From contig NZ_CP013293.1 of the NCBI RefSeq assembly GCF_001456155.1, forward strand, positions 1,426,001 to 1,490,000: DNA of 64,000 nt, written 5' to 3'. Below the pieces are notes generated by a model, which saw nothing but the letters and a program-made list of their open reading frames with translations, was not told the DNA's origin and did no database searches. The DNA is from Chryseobacterium sp. IHB B 17019. GTDB taxonomy: Bacteria; Bacteroidota; Bacteroidia; Flavobacteriales; Weeksellaceae. Numbering within the stretch: the first letter of the stretch is position 1; each line of letters opens with the position of its first letter. A program made the translations under genes and the position numbers. This document shows, piece by piece, positions 50,141 to 59,132 of the stretch.

Positions 50141-51003
50141 TTAGAAGACTAAAATACAATGAAATAGATTTTGAGAAGTACACCGAATGTTTAGAAAATT
50201 CTGAGCAACGGAATTGGTATGCGAAGAAAGAAGTGTTAGACGAGCTGTCGGGAAGCTGGGAAGCCCTTGTCTATGGAGATTATGAAGCTGTCCTGCCTGT
50301 TCCGATGAGGAAAAAACTAGGAATTAATTTTGTAATAATGCCTCTTTTCTGCCAGCAATTAGGGGTGTTTTCAGGGAAAGACAATCCTGAAATAAATAAT
50401 CTGTTATTGCAATATTTAAAGAAAAAATATCAGGTGCTTTTTTATTCATTTAATCAAAATAATTCATTTAGCGAAAATCTTGAAAAAAAGAAAAATTATA
50501 TAATTCCAATTTCAGACTATGAAATTTTAAGAAGAAAAAAATATTTTAAGGGGAGAAAATCAACGGCAAAATGCGCGCAGCATCTTATTTATAAAGAAAT
50601 TGAATTAAATGCTGATTCATTGAAATTTATTGAAAACAACAATAAAGGCATTCCCAAAAAATCTGATTTTGAAAAATTTATCAAATACCTCCGTTTCCTT
50701 GATCAAACTAAGGCCCTTCAACTTTGTGGAGCCTATCTTGGGGAAGAATTAATCAATTTGGCTATTCTTATTTCAGAAAAAGGTCAGCTTTCTTTATTGG
50801 CTTTAATCAATGATGAAACCTACAAAAATGAAAATGGCCCTTCTTTTCTTATCGATAAAATCCTTCATCTTTATATCCATGAAAAAAGTTTCAATTTTAT
50901 GGGAAGCAACATTCGCGGAATTGAAGTTTTTTTCAAAAGCTTTGGGGCTGAACTTCAAGAATACTGTCACTTGGAAAATAAAATTTTAAAGAAAATCTCT
51001 TAA
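50137..51003 (+). CDS. FemAB/GNAT-like protein of unknown function
   Basis: A 288-residue cytosolic protein with the fold pattern of FemX/GNAT-type acyltransferases: WEALVYGDYEAVLPVPMRKKLGINFVIMPLFCQQLGVFSG early and a C-terminal LIDKILHLYIHEKSFNFMGSNIRGIEVFFKSFGAE. This resembles the second GNAT half, where NIRGIEVFFKSFG replaces the acyl-CoA site. I do not identify a substrate. It overlaps radC by 4 bases. Confidence 0.65.
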   Translation: MIRRLKYNEIDFEKYTECLENSEQRNWYAKKEVLDELSGSWEALVYGDYEAVLPVPMRKKLGINFVIMPLFCQQLGVFSGKDNPEINNLLLQYLKKKYQVLFYSFNQNNSFSENLEKKKNYIIPISDYEILRRKKYFKGRKSTAKCAQHLIYKEIELNADSLKFIENNNKGIPKKSDFEKFIKYLRFLDQTKALQLCGAYLGEELINLAILISEKGQLSLLALINDETYKNENGPSFLIDKILHLYIHEKSFNFMGSNIRGIEVFFKSFGAELQEYCHLENKILKKIS

Positions 51004-51070
51004 AAAAGTTAATTGTTTTCAGCTATTGCACAATCCTGTGTTTTTCAGCGATAAATTCAGAAAATATTAG

Positions 51071-51078
51071 TAATTTTG
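51071..51078 (+). promoter_or_regulatory. Bacteroidota -7 element for the 51090 gene
   Basis: TAATTTTG matches TAnnTTTG 11 bases before the ATG at 51090. Confidence 0.5.
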
Positions 51079-51089
51079 CTACCTCAATT

Positions 51090-51602
51090 ATGACAAGTTT
51101 TTCAGGATATTTACCTTATGCTTTTGCATTGATCATTGCGATACCTTTTTTGGTTTTGCTCAGACAATTTGTGTTTACTTATATTAAACTTAAAGAACAG
51201 GAAATCAGGTTGCTTACCGTAAAATCAAATTCTGAAAATAAGGCTCAGTCTTACGAAAGAATGGTTCTGTTTCTGGAAAGAATGAAACCGTCGAATATTG
51301 TTCAAAGGTTTGATAAAGAGCTGGCCGTTCATGAATTTATCTTTCTTACGGAAAAAGTAATTAGTGAAGAATTTGAATACAACTCTTCCCAACAGCTTTA
51401 TATAACGAAAAATTCCTGGAAGAATATTGTTGATTCAAAGAATGCTGTCATCGATTTGCTTCATACAACCTACGAAGGGTTAAAAGGTGATGCAAACCTT
51501 GAAGAATTTAAAACAATTTTCATCATGAACTACATCAATGGTGAAGATTATATTTCTGCAACAATAGAAGATTTAAGGAGAGAAATTTTAATAATAGCTT
51601 AA
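51090..51602 (+). CDS. Membrane-anchored protein of unknown function
   Basis: A 170-residue protein with one N-terminal transmembrane helix (about residues 8-32) and a cytosolic helical domain rich in charged residues. No catalytic or ligand motif is visible. It lies 24 bases before the inorganic pyrophosphatase gene and may share its transcript. I do not recognise it beyond a conserved-looking flavobacterial protein. Confidence 0.65.
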   Translation: MTSFSGYLPYAFALIIAIPFLVLLRQFVFTYIKLKEQEIRLLTVKSNSENKAQSYERMVLFLERMKPSNIVQRFDKELAVHEFIFLTEKVISEEFEYNSSQQLYITKNSWKNIVDSKNAVIDLLHTTYEGLKGDANLEEFKTIFIMNYINGEDYISATIEDLRREILIIA

Positions 51603-51626
51603 CAAAAAAATAAAAATTTAAAAATA

Positions 51627-52238
51627 ATGATTCCAAATTTTAAAGCACATCCATGGCACGGAATTTCTGCAGGAGAAGATGCGCCGAATGTTGTAAATGT
51701 TTTCGTGGAGATCGTTCCTTCAGATACTATTAAATATGAAGTAGATAAAGAAACCGGATTTTTAAAGGTTGACAGACCTCAGAAATTCTCAAATATTATT
51801 CCTTCCCTTTACGGTTTTGTTCCAAGAACATATTGTGACAATGCTGTTATGAATTTAGCAATCGAAAGAGGTGCGGACGACGTTACAATGGGAGATCATG
51901 ACCCTTTGGATATCTGTGTTTTAAGCTCTCACAATATTCATGGAGGTGGTCTATTGATGGAAGCCATCCCAATCGGAGGTTTCAAAATGATTGATGGAGG
52001 GGAAGCTGACGATAAAATTGTTGCCGTAATGATCGGTGATCACGCTTTCGGACATTTCAGAGATATTTCAGAATTGCCTGAAGCTGAAGTGAAACGATTA
52101 ATGCACTACTTCTTAACATACAAAAACTTGCCGGATGAGCCCGCAAAATGCAGAATCCAGGAGGTTTACGGTGCTGAACACGCTAAAAAAGTGATCAAAG
52201 CCTCTCAGGAAGATTACGCAAACAAATACGGAGGATAA
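51627..52238 (+). CDS. ppa: Soluble inorganic pyrophosphatase, family I
   Basis: A 203-residue cytosolic enzyme that hydrolyses pyrophosphate and so drives biosynthetic reactions forward. The family I signature is GDHDPLDICVLS. SLYGFVPRTYCDN and GGEADDKIVAVMIGD give further metal-site residues. A membrane pyrophosphatase gene lies 482 bases downstream, so the cell has both a soluble and an ion-pumping enzyme in one neighbourhood. Terminator at 52264-52291. Confidence 0.94.
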   Translation: MIPNFKAHPWHGISAGEDAPNVVNVFVEIVPSDTIKYEVDKETGFLKVDRPQKFSNIIPSLYGFVPRTYCDNAVMNLAIERGADDVTMGDHDPLDICVLSSHNIHGGGLLMEAIPIGGFKMIDGGEADDKIVAVMIGDHAFGHFRDISELPEAEVKRLMHYFLTYKNLPDEPAKCRIQEVYGAEHAKKVIKASQEDYANKYGG

Positions 52239-52263
52239 AATTCTCTTTATTGAAAAATAAATT

Positions 52264-52291
52264 AAGGATAAATGAAATTTCGTTTATCCTT
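52264..52291 (+). terminator. Terminator of ppa
   Basis: AAGGATAAA pairs perfectly with TTTATCCTT and is followed by TTTTTT. Confidence 0.75.
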
Positions 52292-52309
52292 TTTTTGTTT
52301 TTTAGGAGC

Positions 52310-52450
52310 TTTTCCCGCTTTCCGCACTCGCTATTTTGTAATGTTTTGCCGCCGCGCCAAAACATTACAAAATGAGCTCAAACAAATGCTGCAATCGGGG
52401 CTAGGATGGCAGGATTGGGGGCTTCGAGAGCCTCAGCCACCGTAGAACGG
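52310..52450. repeat. GC-rich palindromic repeat with TTTCCCGCTTTCCGC and ATCGGGGCTAGG ends
   Basis: ATTTTGTAATGTTTTG (52333-52348) and CAAAACATTACAAAAT (52358-52373) are perfect 16-base arms around CCGCCGCGC. Outside them TTTCCCGCTTTCCGC and GCTGCAATCGGGGCTAGG face each other. The GC content is much higher than in neighbouring spacers. This looks like a dispersed structured intergenic element. Confidence 0.7.
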
Positions 52451-52720
52451 CAGTCTTTACCCACAATGTTTTAGCAGTATAATTCAGTAAATAGTTTACC
52501 TCGAAGGATCAATTATAGAAAATCTGTTCAAAACCTGTAAATCTGTGATTACAATATTCAACATAATAATTCAATAAAATTAATCTCAAATTTTAAGACT
52601 AAGATCATTTCCGCTTAACCGTTTAACTATTAATTTTTAAATAGTTATAAATATTTTTCATTAATATGATAAGAATTATTCATTATATTTAAATTTCTAT
52701 TACCAAAAAAATATTAAACT

Positions 52721-55459
52721 ATGGATCTATTTGCGTTAGTACCAATCTTTGGTGTTGTTGCTTTACTCTACACTTTTCTTCAAAGTAACTGGGTGAGTAA
52801 ACAGGATGCCGGGGATGAAAAAATGAAAGTTATCAGCGGACACATCGCTGACGGTGCAATGGCTTTTCTAAAAGCTGAGTACAAGGTTTTAATCTATTTC
52901 GTGGTCATTGTAGCCATTCTTTTAGCCGTGATGGGTATGACCAATGCCAATTCGCACTGGACAATAGGTGCTGCTTTTGTGGTAGGGGCAATATTCTCTG
53001 CCTTGGCCGGCTTTATCGGAATGAAAATCGCTACAAAAGCGAATGTAAGAACTGCACAGGCTGCAAAAACTTCCCTTTCAAAAGCTCTTAAAGTTTCTTT
53101 TACAGGAGGTTCGGTAATGGGAATGGGAGTTGCAGGATTGGCTGTTTTAGGATTAGGGACTCTTTTTATTATTATAAAACAAATTTTCGCCCCGGATGCA
53201 CCGGTGGATTCCCATGAAATGGAAAGAACCATTGAAATTCTCACAGGATTTTCCTTAGGTGCAGAATCAATAGCACTTTTCGCAAGAGTTGGTGGGGGAA
53301 TTTATACAAAAGCGGCGGATGTTGGAGCCGATTTAGTAGGAAAAGTTGAAGCAGGTATTCCTGAAGATGATCCAAGGAATCCAGCTACAATCGCTGATAA
53401 CGTGGGAGACAATGTGGGAGACGTTGCAGGAATGGGAGCGGATTTGTTCGGTTCTTATGTTGCAACAGTTTTAGCAACAATGGTTTTAGGAAGGGAAACC
53501 GTTTCCGAAGATGCTTTCGGCGGTTTTGCACCGATACTTTTACCAATGCTTATTGCAGGAACAGGAATTATTTTTTCGATGATAGGGACTTTATTTGTTA
53601 GAATTAATGACAATGAAGATTCTTCAACCTCAAGCGTTCAGAACGCTTTAAACCTGGGAAACTGGGGAAGTATTGTGATCACAGCTATAGCTTCATATTT
53701 TCTGGTAACATATATTTTACCGGAAAAAATGGTTTTAAGAGGATACGAATTCACTAAAATGGGCGTTTTCGGAGCCATCATGGTGGGATTGGTTGTAGGT
53801 ACTTTGATGAGTATCATTACAGAATATTATACTGCGATGGGTAAAAGGCCGGTAAAAAGTATCGTAAGACAGTCTTCCACAGGGCATGCAACCAATATCA
53901 TTGGCGGACTTGCCGTTGGTATGGAATCCACATTGCTTCCAATTATTGTTTTGGCGGGCGGGATTTACGGATCTTATTTATGTGCCGGATTGTACGGTGT
54001 TGCTATTGCAGCAGCAGGAATGATGGCAACAACAGCTATGCAGCTGGCAATTGACGCTTTCGGGCCGATTGCAGATAATGCAGGAGGTATCGCCGAAATG
54101 AGCGAATTACCAAAAGAAGTTCGTGAGAAAACAGATATTCTTGATGCAGTCGGGAATACAACAGCAGCCACAGGTAAAGGTTTTGCTATTGCTTCGGCGG
54201 CGTTAACGGCTTTGGCTTTGTTTGCGGCCTTCGTGGGAATTGCAGGAATCGACGGGATTGATATTTACAGGGCTGATGTTTTAGCTGGATTATTTGTTGG
54301 AGGGATGATTCCGTTTATCTTTTCTTCACTGGCCATTACGGCGGTAGGACAGGCGGCAATGGCAATGGTAGAGGAAGTAAGAAGACAGTTCCGCGAGATC
54401 CCGGGAATTCTGGAAGGTACGGCACAGCCTGAATATGAAAAGTGTGTGGCCATTTCTACCGATGCTTCCATCAGAAAAATGATGCTTCCGGGCGCTATTG
54501 CTATTATTTCACCTTTATTAATTGGGTTCATCTTTGGGCCTGAAGTGTTAGGCGGATTCTTAGCCGGCGCTACTGTTTGTGGGGTTCTGATGGGAATGTT
54601 CCAAAACAACGCAGGTGGAGCTTGGGATAACGCTAAAAAATCTTTCGAAAAAGGAGTTGATATCAACGGACAGACCTATTATAAAGGTTCTGAGCCGCAT
54701 AAAGCTTCAGTCACTGGAGATACGGTGGGAGATCCATTTAAGGACACTTCCGGACCGTCCATGAATATTTTGATTAAATTAATGTCGATCGTTTCATTGG
54801 TAATAGCACCTACTTTAGCTGTTATCCATAAAGATAAAATTGATGCTAACAGACAAGCAAAAATTGAAGCCTTAACAGGAGTTGCCGGAATACATGCCGT
54901 ATCCGGGGCAAATTCTCAAAGCGGAATAATTCCTGTAGGCCCAAAAGAAATCAAAGGTCATTTGAATGAAAGCGGAGATTTTGTTTATGAAACAGGCAAT
55001 ATCCAGGAAGTGGAATTAAAAGGCGGAAAGAAAATTTCCATTGGTGAAGGCAGCCAATTGTTTCAATTATATAATTCGGTTAAAACCAAAGACCAGAAAG
55101 TATTAGATCCTACTAACTGGTACACTATCGAAAATCTTTATTTTCAAACAGGTTCCAGTGATTTGAAACCGGGTTCAGAGGTTCAGTTATTAAATTTAGT
55201 TGAAATTCTTACTGCGTATCCAGATTTAAAAATTAAACTGGGAGGCTATACTGATAATACCGGAAACGAGGAAAGTAATCAAAAACTCTCTAATTTAAGG
55301 GCACAGACTGCAAAACTGAAATTATTGGAACTAGGAATTGCGGGAGATCGGGTAGAAGCGGAAGGATATGGCTCTCAATATCCTGTTTGTCCGGAAAATG
55401 ATACAGATGAATGTAAAGCTAAAAACAGAAGAATTGATGTAAGGATTTTAGCGCTTTAA
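52721..55459 (+). CDS. hppA: Membrane-integral pyrophosphatase fused to a C-terminal OmpA domain
   Basis: A 912-residue ion-pumping pyrophosphatase. Residues 1-about 700 form the 16-helix core with [39 protein letters not shown] and the second DNAGG motif. [13 protein letters not shown] has Ala where K+-independent enzymes have Lys, so K+ dependence is expected. Whether it pumps Na+ or H+ is not certain. Residues about 795-912 are an unexpected OmpA/peptidoglycan-associated domain: [48 protein letters not shown] and [10 protein letters not shown]. The reading frame is continuous. A terminator follows at 55479-55500. Confidence 0.9.
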   Translation: MDLFALVPIFGVVALLYTFLQSNWVSKQDAGDEKMKVISGHIADGAMAFLKAEYKVLIYFVVIVAILLAVMGMTNANSHWTIGAAFVVGAIFSALAGFIGMKIATKANVRTAQAAKTSLSKALKVSFTGGSVMGMGVAGLAVLGLGTLFIIIKQIFAPDAPVDSHEMERTIEILTGFSLGAESIALFARVGGGIYTKAADVGADLVGKVEAGIPEDDPRNPATIADNVGDNVGDVAGMGADLFGSYVATVLATMVLGRETVSEDAFGGFAPILLPMLIAGTGIIFSMIGTLFVRINDNEDSSTSSVQNALNLGNWGSIVITAIASYFLVTYILPEKMVLRGYEFTKMGVFGAIMVGLVVGTLMSIITEYYTAMGKRPVKSIVRQSSTGHATNIIGGLAVGMESTLLPIIVLAGGIYGSYLCAGLYGVAIAAAGMMATTAMQLAIDAFGPIADNAGGIAEMSELPKEVREKTDILDAVGNTTAATGKGFAIASAALTALALFAAFVGIAGIDGIDIYRADVLAGLFVGGMIPFIFSSLAITAVGQAAMAMVEEVRRQFREIPGILEGTAQPEYEKCVAISTDASIRKMMLPGAIAIISPLLIGFIFGPEVLGGFLAGATVCGVLMGMFQNNAGGAWDNAKKSFEKGVDINGQTYYKGSEPHKASVTGDTVGDPFKDTSGPSMNILIKLMSIVSLVIAPTLAVIHKDKIDANRQAKIEALTGVAGIHAVSGANSQSGIIPVGPKEIKGHLNESGDFVYETGNIQEVELKGGKKISIGEGSQLFQLYNSVKTKDQKVLDPTNWYTIENLYFQTGSSDLKPGSEVQLLNLVEILTAYPDLKIKLGGYTDNTGNEESNQKLSNLRAQTAKLKLLELGIAGDRVEAEGYGSQYPVCPENDTDECKAKNRRIDVRILAL

Positions 55460-55478
55460 ATCAATTTTAAAATATAAT

Positions 55479-55500
55479 TAAGCACTGCTTTTGCGGTGCT
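55479..55500 (+). terminator. Terminator of hppA
   Basis: AAGCACTGC pairs with GCGGTGCTT (one T-G pair) around a TTTT loop and is followed by TTTTGTTTTT. Confidence 0.8.
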
Positions 55501-55587
55501 TTTTTGTTTTTAAATACAAATCACACAAATATTTTTCACAAATGGACACAGAGATCCCGGAATAACAAACTCTATATTAAAAATGAA

Positions 55588-56727
55588 TTATAAATTTTTC
55601 CTCAAATGTTCCAAAGCATCAATAATTAAATCATCATTTTTAGCAAAACTAAAACGAACATAATCAGAATCCTGCTTCGAATTATAAAAAGCAGAAAGCG
55701 GAAGACAGGCCACTTTTTTCTCAACAGTCAGCCATTTTGAAAATTCTACATCAGTCATGGTCTTTGAGACATTCCTGAAATTGACAATCTGAAAAACCGC
55801 GCCCTCAGCTTTTTGTTCGACAATTAATGGTGTTTCTTTAATTAATTCATTAAAAATATCTCGCTTTTTCTGCATTAAAACCTGATTTTTTGAAGGCTCA
55901 AAAACTTCAAGATATTTTGCCAAAGCATACTGACAGGGCGAATTTGCACTATAAGAAATATATTGCTGGTGACATCTGAACTTTGCAGTAAGCTCTTCTG
56001 ATGCTAATAAATAACCAACTTTCCAGCCGGTTGTATGAAACATTTTCCCGAAAGAAAAAATGCAAAACGTCCTTTTTTTAAGTTCTGAATGGAGAAACGA
56101 GCTGTAATGTTCAACACTGTCATAACAATAAGTGTCGTAAATTTCTTCCGAAATCAGATAGATTTCCTGGTCTTTTATTATTTCATATAAATGGTTCCAA
56201 TCCTCTTTTGACCAGATTTTTCCTGTAGGATTTTGTGGGGAATTGACAATAATCGCTTTTGTTTTTTTTGAAATGCAATTTTGCAGTTTTTCCCAATTTA
56301 CAGTGAAATCATTATCAAGATCATAATAGACAGGAACCCCGCCGTTTAGGAAAATTGATGGTCCATAAGTATAGTAAGAAGGCTGAATTACGATCACTTC
56401 ATCTCCCTGATTCAAAATACATTTGAGGGAAGTATATAAAGCAAAGGTTGCACAGGGAACAATGGTTACTTCGTTTTTTGGAATGTTAATGTAGTTTTTT
56501 CTTTGAAGATTAAATTTAATCACATTCTCTATCAATAAAGGATTTCCCGCAAGTGGCTCATATTGATGGTTATTAAGATCAGCAGCTTCTTTCAAATACT
56601 GTTTCAGACGGACATCAATATCAAAATCCGGCAAGCCGAGAGACAGGTCAAAACTTTTGTGTTTTGAAGCCAACTCAGACATGTCCGTGAAAAATGAGTA
56701 ATGATTGAATCCGTAAATATTGTTCAT
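55588..56727 (-). CDS. Class I/II PLP aminotransferase (methionine-type)
   Basis: A 379-residue fold-type I aminotransferase. YEPLAGNPLLIENVIKF, SPQNPTGKIWS and the PLP lysine in SFGKMFHTTGWKVGY (about residue 233) follow the order of E. coli YbdL-like methionine aminotransferases. The arginine near the C-terminus (VRFSFAK) binds the substrate carboxylate. It could act in methionine salvage or keto-acid exchange. A minus-strand TATATTTG box lies 17 bases upstream. It stands alone. Confidence 0.88.
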   Translation of the reverse strand: MNNIYGFNHYSFFTDMSELASKHKSFDLSLGLPDFDIDVRLKQYLKEAADLNNHQYEPLAGNPLLIENVIKFNLQRKNYINIPKNEVTIVPCATFALYTSLKCILNQGDEVIVIQPSYYTYGPSIFLNGGVPVYYDLDNDFTVNWEKLQNCISKKTKAIIVNSPQNPTGKIWSKEDWNHLYEIIKDQEIYLISEEIYDTYCYDSVEHYSSFLHSELKKRTFCIFSFGKMFHTTGWKVGYLLASEELTAKFRCHQQYISYSANSPCQYALAKYLEVFEPSKNQVLMQKKRDIFNELIKETPLIVEQKAEGAVFQIVNFRNVSKTMTDVEFSKWLTVEKKVACLPLSAFYNSKQDSDYVRFSFAKNDDLIIDALEHLRKNL

Positions 56728-56744
56728 CCTTTTTGCATTTAATT

Positions 56745-56752
56745 CAAATATA
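56745..56752 (-). promoter_or_regulatory. Bacteroidota -7 element for the aminotransferase
   Basis: The minus strand reads TATATTTG, matching TAnnTTTG, 17 bases before the ATG at 56727. Confidence 0.55.
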
Positions 56753-56815
56753 AGAAAAATAGCAATCCATTAAACATTAAATAAATTTTGTTATTTTTAA
56801 GCAAATTATTTTATA

Positions 56816-57859
56816 ATGAAAAGACTATTTATTCCAATATTTTCAATCGTAATGCTGGTGAGCTGTGGAACGGCAAAAACTCCTGCTGACGCCGCTACCG
56901 ATCAATCTTCAAATGTAAAAGGTGATAAAGCGTTTCTTACTGCATATAAGGAAATTAAAGCTGATGACTTAAAGAAAAACTTATATGTAATTGCTTCCGA
57001 TGAGATGGGAGGGAGAGATACTGGAAGTCCCGGACAGAAAAAAGCTGGGGAATATATGGTTAACTATTATAAAAGCCTGGGAATTTCCTATCCTAAAGCT
57101 TTAGGATCTTATTATCAGAAAGTTCCGGCGGATTATATGAAGCAGCGAGGTGGAAGCAACCTTCCTGATTCTGAAAATATTCTCGCTTTTATTGAAGGAA
57201 GTGAAAAACCGGAAGAAATTATTGTTATTTCAGGGCATTATGATCATGTCGGGACACAAAAAGGTGTTGTTTACAACGGTGCAGATGACGATGGGAGCGG
57301 AACGGTTGCCGTAATGGAAATTGCAAAAGCATTCCAGAGTGCTAAGAAAGCAGGAAAAGGCCCGAAAAGATCAATTTTATTTCTTCATGTGACAGGTGAG
57401 GAGCACGGCTTATTCGGTTCTGAATATTATACTGATAATCCGGTATTTCCGTTGGCAAATACGGTTGCAGACCTGAATATTGATATGATTGGCCGCGATG
57501 ATCCACAAAACAGAGGAAAACAATATGTTTATGTGATTGGTTCTGAGATGTTAAGCTCACAATTAAAAGTAATCAATGAAGCAGCCAATAAAAAAACAAA
57601 TAATCTTGAATTGAACTACAGTTATGACGATCCGAATGATCCTCAAAGATTGTATTACAGATCAGACCACTACAATTTTGCAAAAAATAATGTTCCGGTA
57701 GCATTTTTCTTCGACGGAATTCACGAAGATTATCACAAACCGACAGATGATGTTGAAAAAATTGACTATAAGCTGCTTGAAAAAAGAACCCAGCTTGTGT
57801 TTGCAACTGCCTGGGAATTAGCAAATATGCCAACGAGAATTGTCGTTGATAAAAAATAA
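56816..57859 (+). CDS. M28 family zinc aminopeptidase lipoprotein
   Basis: A 347-residue lipoprotein (lipobox MLVSC, about residue 17). The M28 metal ligands are in SGHYDHVG, ADDDGSGT, GEEHGLFGSEYY and NIDMIGRDD, with the last His in FDGIHEDYHKPTDDVEKID. These match two-zinc aminopeptidases that trim peptides in the periplasm. Terminator-like hairpin at 57890-57915. Confidence 0.92.
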   Translation: MKRLFIPIFSIVMLVSCGTAKTPADAATDQSSNVKGDKAFLTAYKEIKADDLKKNLYVIASDEMGGRDTGSPGQKKAGEYMVNYYKSLGISYPKALGSYYQKVPADYMKQRGGSNLPDSENILAFIEGSEKPEEIIVISGHYDHVGTQKGVVYNGADDDGSGTVAVMEIAKAFQSAKKAGKGPKRSILFLHVTGEEHGLFGSEYYTDNPVFPLANTVADLNIDMIGRDDPQNRGKQYVYVIGSEMLSSQLKVINEAANKKTNNLELNYSYDDPNDPQRLYYRSDHYNFAKNNVPVAFFFDGIHEDYHKPTDDVEKIDYKLLEKRTQLVFATAWELANMPTRIVVDKK

Positions 57860-57889
57860 TAATATAATTAATAAAGGATAAAAGGCAAA

Positions 57890-57915
57890 TTGGCGAAATA
57901 AGCGGTTTGCCTTTT
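57890..57915 (+). terminator. Terminator of the M28 gene
   Basis: AAAAGGCAAA pairs perfectly with TTTGCCTTTT around a 6-base loop and is followed by TATTTT. The GNAT gene starts 22 bases later. Confidence 0.6.
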
Positions 57916-57936
57916 TATTTTAAAATACTTTTAAAA

Positions 57937-58371
57937 ATGATCCGTGAAGCCCGATTAGAAGATATTCCGCAGATACAAATCGTAAGGAATTCCGTGAAAG
58001 AAAACACACTGTCTGACCCAAATCTGGTGACAGACAAAGACTGTGAAGAATTTTTATTTGAAAGAGGAAAAGGCTGGGTGTATGAAGCTGATGGACAGAT
58101 TGTGGGGTTTTCGATTGTTGATATGAAGGAGAATAATATTTGGGCTTTGTTCGTACATCCTGATTTCGAGAATAATGGGATTGGAAGAAAACTTCACAAT
58201 ATAATGCTTGATTGGTATTTTGAACGGACAAGACAAGAGGTCTGGCTCGGAACTTCTCCTCGTACAAGAGCCGAAAGTTTTTACCGGAAGACCGGCTGGA
58301 AAGAAATCGGACTACACGGAAAAAGTGAAATAAAATTTGAAATGACTTACAATAACTGGAAAAATAAGTAA
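57937..58371 (+). CDS. GNAT family N-acetyltransferase
   Basis: A 144-residue acetyltransferase with the acetyl-CoA loop NNGIGRKLHN (about residues 83-92) and the beta-bulge AESFYRKTGWKEIG. The TTG-started frame from 57907 adds an unlikely N-terminus that overlaps the preceding terminator; the ATG at 57937 gives the standard MIREARLEDIPQI start. The substrate is unknown. The VOC gene follows two bases after its stop, so they share a transcript. Confidence 0.88.
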   Translation: MIREARLEDIPQIQIVRNSVKENTLSDPNLVTDKDCEEFLFERGKGWVYEADGQIVGFSIVDMKENNIWALFVHPDFENNGIGRKLHNIMLDWYFERTRQEVWLGTSPRTRAESFYRKTGWKEIGLHGKSEIKFEMTYNNWKNK

Positions 58372-58373
58372 TC

Positions 58374-58742
58374 ATGAAACAAAATTTACAATCAATTCGT
58401 CCATTCATCGGAGCTGAAAATTTCGAAGTAAGCCGTAATTTTTATAAGGACTTAGGTTTTGAAGAAATTATTCTAGAGCCCAAATTATCTTTATTTAAAA
58501 AGCAGAAAACAGGTTTCTACCTCCAGGATGCTTACGTAAAAGACTGGATTGATAACACCATGATTTTCATTGAGGTAGAAAATGTAGATGAATTCTGGCA
58601 GGAACTTATAGGCTTAAATCTTACAGAAAAATATGACCGGGTAAAACTTATACCAATCAGGACAATGGCTTGGGGAAAAGAATGTTTTGTTCACGATCCT
58701 TCCGGAATCTTGTGGCATTTTGGTGAGTTTTTTGATAAATAA
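58374..58742 (+). CDS. VOC superfamily protein (bleomycin-resistance/glyoxalase-like)
   Basis: A 122-residue vicinal-oxygen-chelate protein. RPFIGAENFEVSRNFYKDLGF starts the first beta-alpha-beta-beta-beta unit, and VHDPSGILWHFGEF closes the second. Such proteins bind or detoxify small molecules. The substrate is unknown. It is coupled to the preceding GNAT gene by a 2-base gap. Confidence 0.82.
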   Translation: MKQNLQSIRPFIGAENFEVSRNFYKDLGFEEIILEPKLSLFKKQKTGFYLQDAYVKDWIDNTMIFIEVENVDEFWQELIGLNLTEKYDRVKLIPIRTMAWGKECFVHDPSGILWHFGEFFDK

Positions 58743-58898
58743 TTACAGCAGATATTGTAATTCAGAATTATAGCACTATTAAAAAATTGGACCAGCTCAC
58801 AGACAATAAATGATTGATAAGATTTAATTGGATTAATAAATTCCATAAAAGGTGATAAATGTCATTAGAATATTATTTTTATTAATTCTAAATAAATA

Positions 58899-58977
58899 TA
58901 AATTTGTCACATTAAAAAACACATCTTATCATATCCATATCAATTTTGTTTTTTATAACCGGCATCTATGTCGGTTT
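58899..58977 (+). ncRNA. Candidate small RNA
   Basis: A -7 box TAAATTTG (58899-58906) is followed about 50 bases later by the hairpin ACCGGCA...TGTCGGT with a TTTTTT tail. There is no reading frame between. The predicted transcript is about 65 nt. Support is only positional. Confidence 0.3.
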
Positions 58978-58980
58978 TTT
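58958..58980 (+). terminator. Terminator-like hairpin
   Basis: ACCGGCA and TGTCGGT pair (one G-T pair) around a small loop and are followed by TTTTTT. No plus-strand gene ends within 200 bases. Confidence 0.55.
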
Positions 58981-59132
58981 CTTTATTTATGAATTCGGTT
59001 TATGTTAATTAAAATATTTATTTAATCCTGATCCTGATTGTTGTTTTTACTTTCTTTAATAAATACCGAAAGCTTACGGTTCAGTTAAATAAATAAAGGA
59101 AGCTTTTCAGTTCCCTTTTTTATATAGATTTT

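Larger units (their letters stand above)
52239..52720. other. Gene-free region with a complex intergenic repeat
   Basis: 482 bases between the two pyrophosphatase genes. It holds the ppa terminator, a GC-rich palindromic repeat (52310-52450) and then 260 AT-rich bases leading to the membrane pyrophosphatase. No gene is seen in any frame. Confidence 0.6.
58743..59132. other. Gene-free region with a possible small RNA
   Basis: 390 AT-rich bases without a gene. A TAAATTTG box at 58899-58906 and a terminator-like hairpin at 58958-58977 mark a possible short transcript. A second hairpin (GGAA...TTCC with T-run) lies at about 59099-59122 near the end of the convergent VOC gene. Confidence 0.5.
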
